Source: Phaffia rhodozyma
Lineage: Eukaryota; Basidiomycota; Tremellomycetes; Cystofilobasidiales; Mrakiaceae
Assembly: GCA_014706385.1 (NCBI GenBank)
Contig: JACGZH010000001.1
Location: 1,488,001-1,552,000, forward strand
Reading direction: 5' to 3'
Length of the DNA: 64,000 bases
The notes under the pieces were generated by a model. It had not been told where the DNA came from and searched no databases. It saw nothing but the letters and a program-made list of their open reading frames with translations. This document shows, piece after piece, positions 59,451 through 64,000 of the stretch (its first letter is position 1; each line of letters starts with the position of its first letter). Position numbers and translations under genes: made by a program.

Positions 59451-61880
59451 ATGTACACTTCTACTACCGAACAGCGACCCAAAGATGTTGGAATTCTCGG
59501 TATGGAGGTATGTTGTTCAATTCTGTTTGTGTTCAATCTTTAATCATCTTTAGTCGACTGACCGGTTCTTCCTTTTTTTTTCTTCATCAAACAAAACAAC
59601 CCTTCTCGATTCATGTCATCTTTCTTTCCAATGCGCTACTCCTTCTGTAGATCTACTTTCCTCGACGAGTGCGTAACTATTCTCTCTTCTGCATTCTCTC
59701 TCTATTCCCATGTTCGATCCCTCGCCCTCATATGGGCGACTGTTTCATCTCTTTTGCTTCCGTCCATTCTTCTTTGATCTTGTTCATTTTCTACTAATAT
59801 CTCCCGACGCGAAATACAACACTGACCGCGATTTCTCTCGATCAGGCCATCGCTCACAAGGATCTCGAGGCTTTTGATGGGGTTCCTTCCGGAAAGTACA
59901 CCATCGGTCTCGGCAACAACTTCATGGCCTTCACCGACGACACTGAGGACATCAACTCGTTCGCCTTGAACGGTCAGTCTCTTCCGTTTCAGCAATCGAC
60001 AGGAAAAAGGCCCAAGCGCATCTCACTGACACCTTTCTCCGTTTTGCAATTCCATTTGATTGTTAGCTGTTTCCGGTCTTCTATCAAAGTACAACGTTGA
60101 TCCCAAGTCAATCGGTCGAATTGATGTCGGAACTGAGTCCATCATTGACAAGTCCAAATCTGTCAAGACAGTCCTTATGGACTTGTTCGAGTCCCACGGC
60201 AACACAGATATTGAGGGTATCGACTCCAAGAATGCCTGCTACGGTTCTACCGCGGCCCTGTTCAATGCCGTCAACTGGATCGAGTCATCCTCTTGGGACG
60301 GAAGAAATGCCATTGTCTTCTGCGGAGACATTGCCATCTACGCCGAGGGTGCTGCCCGACCTGCCGGAGGTGCTGGTGCTTGCGCCATCCTCATCGGACC
60401 CGACGCTCCCGTCGTCTTCGAGCGTGAGTTCCAATCCGTCATTTTCTTCCACGCCAGCGGCTGAAACAACCCTTATCCGTCATTCTCATCAATCTAGCCG
60501 TCCACGGAAACTTCATGACCAACGCTTGGGACTTCTACAAGCCTAATCTTTCTTCGTATGTTCAAATTTTGAAGTTTGCGCTTGGGAGAGTCTTACACTA
60601 ATTCGGGGTGCTCGTATCCTTCGAATCGTTTGTTGCTTTATAGTGAATACGTTCGTCTGCGCACCTCCTATATTTGTTTTTGATCAAATATTGTCCATTG
60701 AATTAACTCTGAAACCTTCTCCTCCAAATAGCCCATTGTCGATGGACCTCTCTCCGTCACTTCCTACGTCAACGCCATTGACAAGGCCTATGAAGCTTAC
60801 CGAACAAAGTATGCCAAGCGATTTGGAGGACCCAAGACTAACGGTGTCACCAACGGACACACCGAGGTTGCCGGTGTCAGTGCTGCGTCGTTCGATTACC
60901 TTTTGTTCCACAGGTAAGCGTCATCTTCTGTATTCTCCTTAAATTCAACCGATCAACGGAGTTAATTCGTGTCATCATATTATCTTGTTGGAACAGTCCT
61001 TACGGAAAGCAGGTTGTCAAAGGCCACGCCCGACTTGTAAGCAGTCTTTTTGTAACTCTTAGCTTGAGATAAAAACTTTTAGGTTTCTGGTACTCATTAT
61101 TTATGCATCTCTTGAATCACCTTATCTAGTTGTACAATGACTTCCGAAACAACCCCAACGACCCGGTTTTTGCTGAGGTGCCAGCCGAGCTTGCTACTTT
61201 GGACATGAAGAAAAGTCTTTCAGACAAGAATGTCGAGAAATCTCTGATTGCTGCCTCCAAGTCTTCTTTCAACAAGCAGGTTGAGCCTGGAATGACCACC
61301 GTCCGACAGCTCGGAAACTTGTACACCGCCTCTCTCTTCGGTGCTCTCGCAAGTTTGTTCTCTAATGTTCCTGGTGACGAGCTCGTAAGTCTTGATCTCT
61401 ATCCCAATCATCTCTTCCTTATCAATTGAACTGAACTCTTTTCTTTAATGCTGGCTTTCTCTTGAACAGGTCGGCAAGCGCATTGCTCTCTACGCCTACG
61501 GATCTGGAGCTGCTGCTTCTTTCTATGCTCTTAAGGTCAAGAGCTCAACCGCTTTCATCTCTGAGAAGCTTGATCTCAACAACCGATTGAGCAACATGAA
61601 GATTGTCCCCTGTGATGACTTTGTCAAAGCTCTGAAGGTACGTTGGATAATGACTTTTTTTGTGGACCGTGGTCTTTGTCAACCGCTAACAACCTTCTTG
61701 AATCGGTCTCTTTTGGTTTGAAATTCGCTCGGCGCTTCGACACAGGTCCGAGAAGAGACTCACAACGCCGTGTCATATTCGCCCATCGGTTCGCTTGACG
61801 ATCTCTGGCCTGGATCGTACTACTTGGGAGAGATTGACAGCATGTGGCGTCGACAGTACAAGCAGGTCCCTTCTGCTTGA
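59451..61880 (+). CDS. HMGS: hydroxymethylglutaryl-CoA synthase (mevalonate pathway)
   Basis: Condenses acetyl-CoA with acetoacetyl-CoA to HMG-CoA, the second step of the mevalonate pathway feeding sterols and carotenoids. The first exon [19 protein letters not shown] joins small exons IYFPRR and [20 protein letters not shown]. The active-site region is [20 protein letters not shown] with catalytic Cys in NACYG, then [20 protein letters not shown]. Later come [60 protein letters not shown] (the catalytic His), [20 protein letters not shown] and, at the end, [20 protein letters not shown] followed by SA. Length, about 470 residues, fits the cytosolic form. ERG13 is the budding-yeast name. About ten exons, with phases consistent where checked. 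Confidence 0.97.
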
Positions 61881-62755
61881 ACGGGATATTAAAAGTTTCA
61901 AAAGTTATGAAAGAGGTCGGCGAAGATTCAAAATAAATAAATATAACACCTTGCTTTTTGGCTTGTTTTCCTTCTTCACTCTCGTTTCCGATGTGTTTCC
62001 TCCGTTTCTTCCCTCTTTTGTTCCTTTTTCCTCCCTCTTTTGGTTACAATCTCTTTGGGTTTTACAGGCTGGCAATCTCTGTACAATCTTCGTTCGCGTG
62101 ATCCGACATAGATACCGTTGTGGCATACACCTTGCGTCTTACATCTTTTGAGAGCTTCGGAGGTGATCTTGATGAAGAAAATTCACCATTGACTCCCATC
62201 TCTTGAATGTCCTGACTAAATTGAATTGGAAGCAACTTATATGAAGAGCAAATTGATGGATCCAGAAAGGAACAAGTCTAGAAATCAGTGATTTGTGCGA
62301 AAAATCAGCAAATGCCGCGCTGAGCCGCTCGCTGGGGAGTAGACATTGCCCATGCGCGTGATGTTGTCTGACCGTTCTCCTCCATTCCCCCACTCTCAAC
62401 CTTCCTCTCTTTGAGAATCGAAGAAGAAGGCGAAGCAAAACCTGACTTGATCCTTTACAGGGTGTTTCTTTTGTTCGTATCTGAGTTACTTTTCCTCCTT
62501 TCCTTCCTGCTTGAGTGAATGACTGATCTGACTCCTCCGCCTACCTCGGCGACTGGGCTATATCTTGAGGATAGAATATCCCCCTGACAATCCCATTTCT
62601 CAAGATTCTTTCAAACAAGAAAACTAGTTCCAATCAATAGATCATCTGATCAACCTTGTGTGAACATAATCATCTGCAGAAGCACTGAACTGAGAAAGTC
62701 TTCCTCAGAGGAAAGAGAATACTAGATAAGATCATTCGGTTGGGAAGGTAAAGGA
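61881..62755. other. intergenic region upstream of the BAH gene
   Basis: About 875 bp between same-strand genes. Open frames on either strand show no family resemblance. It should hold the HMG-CoA synthase 3' UTR and the BAH-gene promoter. Confidence 0.45.
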
Positions 62756-64000
62756 ATGAAGTCTGGTTCTGGGTTTAGCTCTGGTTCCGTAGGGGGTTCG
62801 ACTATAGTTTCTTCTGTTCGACTAGAAACAGGAGAAACCGTACATGTAAATGGTATGATATTCTTGTCTCTGTATCATGTCCCGCTCATCTCTTTGTTTG
62901 CAAGTCACTCTGGAGAATTCGATGGGACTGTTGAAATTGATCTCCTCTGTCTGTTTGTCTTGGTTTTTACTGAATCCCGATCATCGTATACAAACGTACA
63001 TTTTATTCGGGAATAATCAATCATTACAGATCACGTCTACATATCTGCTCCATTCGTCGGTCAACCATCGATCGTGGCCAGAGTGATGGGTTTCGCTGGA
63101 CCTACAACATTGCCGCCTTCTCTAGGCAATTCCGGATCAAGTTCCTCAATCGTTAGTCGAAAGAAGGAAGAGCTGGATGTCAAGTTAGCCTACTATTTCA
63201 GGTTCGACTTTTTCTCTTCCTCATTTCCTCTTTCTTCTCGCGGGAGAAGTCCCCTGAACCAGATGTGATGGAGATTAACATGATCTGTATTAATGCATTG
63301 AATTAATTACACAACCTGTCGTCTCTAGACCTGGGTACGTCTCAACCTGATTCTACCCATCGATGATCTTATAAACGCCTTCACATATTCATTTAATTGA
63401 ATCTCCTCTCTCGATTTTATGGGTGATTCTTCGGAAACAATTGAACAGTGATGTAAATCCTCTCTGGACTGGAGTTCTTGTTTTGTCTCTCCAATTTCAG
63501 TTTCTGACGGTGTAGATCATTTGTCTCTTAATCTCGGAATATACGTTTATTTCTGATAGTTTACCGCAAGGCAGTTAGACCCGCGTCTTTTATTCGCGGG
63601 GATAAATTCATCCGTTAGGTCGACCTCTGATATAATAGGAAAATGCGTTGGTTTGTAAAACATTCCAGTTCTTTATCTCGTGTCCTTCTATTCTCTTCAA
63701 TCGCCTGATAGTTGATGGGTTAATGTGGACGTGGGTTTGACCATGAATGACGGAATTACAGTCTTGCATAAAGACCAAATCGAAAATCTCAGCGCATGTG
63801 AGTTCATCCAACTTCTATCCTGCATTCTCACGTGAATGAAGAAGACACGCGACTCCTTCATCATTTCAAGAATAAGAAGTTAACTGACGTTGTACAAAAT
63901 TGGGAACAACAATGGCCGATAGGGAAACAAAAACCAGATCATTTCTATTACTTCCGGTTTTTTGACCAATACATCAAGTGAGCCTTCCACTATCCCCATC
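62756..64000 (+). CDS. BAH-domain chromatin protein, 5' part only
   Basis: Runs off the right edge. The first exon (62756-62852) is a Ser/Gly-rich tail ending ETGETVHVN. Exon 2 (63030-63201) opens the BAH domain: DHVYISAPFVGQPSIVARVM and KKEELDVKLAYYF. A 6-nt exon (63329-63334) then supplies the R-P-G junction. Later exons give LDPRLLFAGINSSVRSTSD, IIGKCV, VLHKDQIENLSA and, near the edge, WKQKPDHFYYFRFFDQYIK. Order and motifs (YYFRP, GKC, HFYYFRFFDQYI) match BAH modules of fungal BAH-PHD proteins such as Snt2, where a PHD finger follows; here that part would lie outside the window. It is probably a nuclear histone-tail reader. Link between the 6-nt exon and LDPRLL is uncertain. Confidence 0.8.

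Noticed and set aside
1..64000. CRISPR arrays, bacterial operons or rRNA
   Set aside because: None seen; tandem repeats present are simple or intronic without spacer structure, and gene structure is eukaryotic throughout.

Overview
The window is nuclear DNA of a basidiomycete yeast. Nearly every gene carries many introns of about 50-120 bp with GTRNGT-type donors and CTGAC/CTAAC branch sites. The encoded proteins are fungal, and a cytochrome P450 at 43.8-47.7 kb looks so much like the astaxanthin synthase CrtS that I infer Xanthophyllomyces dendrorhous (Phaffia rhodozyma) or a close relative. The species call is inference from remembered family sequence, not a database search.

Layout. 0-1.1 kb (+): 3' end of a multi-pass membrane protein. 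2.0-6.0 kb (+): copper-fist transcription factor (Cuf1 type). 6.3-9.9 kb (-): threonyl-tRNA synthetase with two candidate starts. 10.1-12.8 kb (-): Ca2+/calmodulin-dependent kinase with a 6-nt exon. 13.8-17.4 kb (-): ELMO-domain protein. 18.2-22.5 kb (+): oligopeptide transporter. 22.6-26.5 kb: an accessory island with a perfect 135-bp-arm inverted repeat, a tRNA-like Pol III unit and a degraded Fanzor (eukaryotic TnpB relative) gene. 26.7-27.4 kb (-): unknown small protein. 27.7-29.5 kb (+): exosome subunit Rrp4. 29.8-31.2 kb (-): CFIm25/NUDT21. 32.0-41.8 kb (+): proteasome activator Blm10/PA200. 42.1-43.4 kb (-): two small unknown proteins. 43.8-47.7 kb (+): CrtS-like P450. 47.9 kb (-): U6 snRNA. 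49.1-51.2 kb (-): PRP19. 51.6-53.9 kb (-): Rch1/SLC10A7-like transporter. 54.2-55.5 kb (+): RPF2. 56.0-57.1 kb (+): SUZ-domain protein. 57.2-59.1 kb (-): DPH7. 59.5-61.9 kb (+): HMG-CoA synthase. 62.8 kb to the end (+): BAH-domain protein, truncated by the window.

Most genes are housekeeping and unlinked in function, but a few themes recur: RNA processing (U6 and PRP19 within 3 kb of each other, plus CFIm25, RRP4 and RPF2), translation (ThrRS, DPH7), calcium/copper signalling (CaMK, Rch1, Cuf1) and the isoprenoid branch (HMG-CoA synthase and a CrtS-like P450). Many genes sit as head-to-head pairs with 0.27-0.76 kb shared promoters, several with a CACGTG box.

The most unusual parts are the Fanzor relic (eight in-frame stops, but all recognisable RuvC and zinc-ribbon motifs), the perfect foldback repeat beside it, the 6-nt exons needed to join conserved kinase and BAH motifs, the alternative start of ThrRS, and the tandem-repeat-filled introns of the P450. 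Exon models were made by eye from splice signals, reading phase and family motifs.
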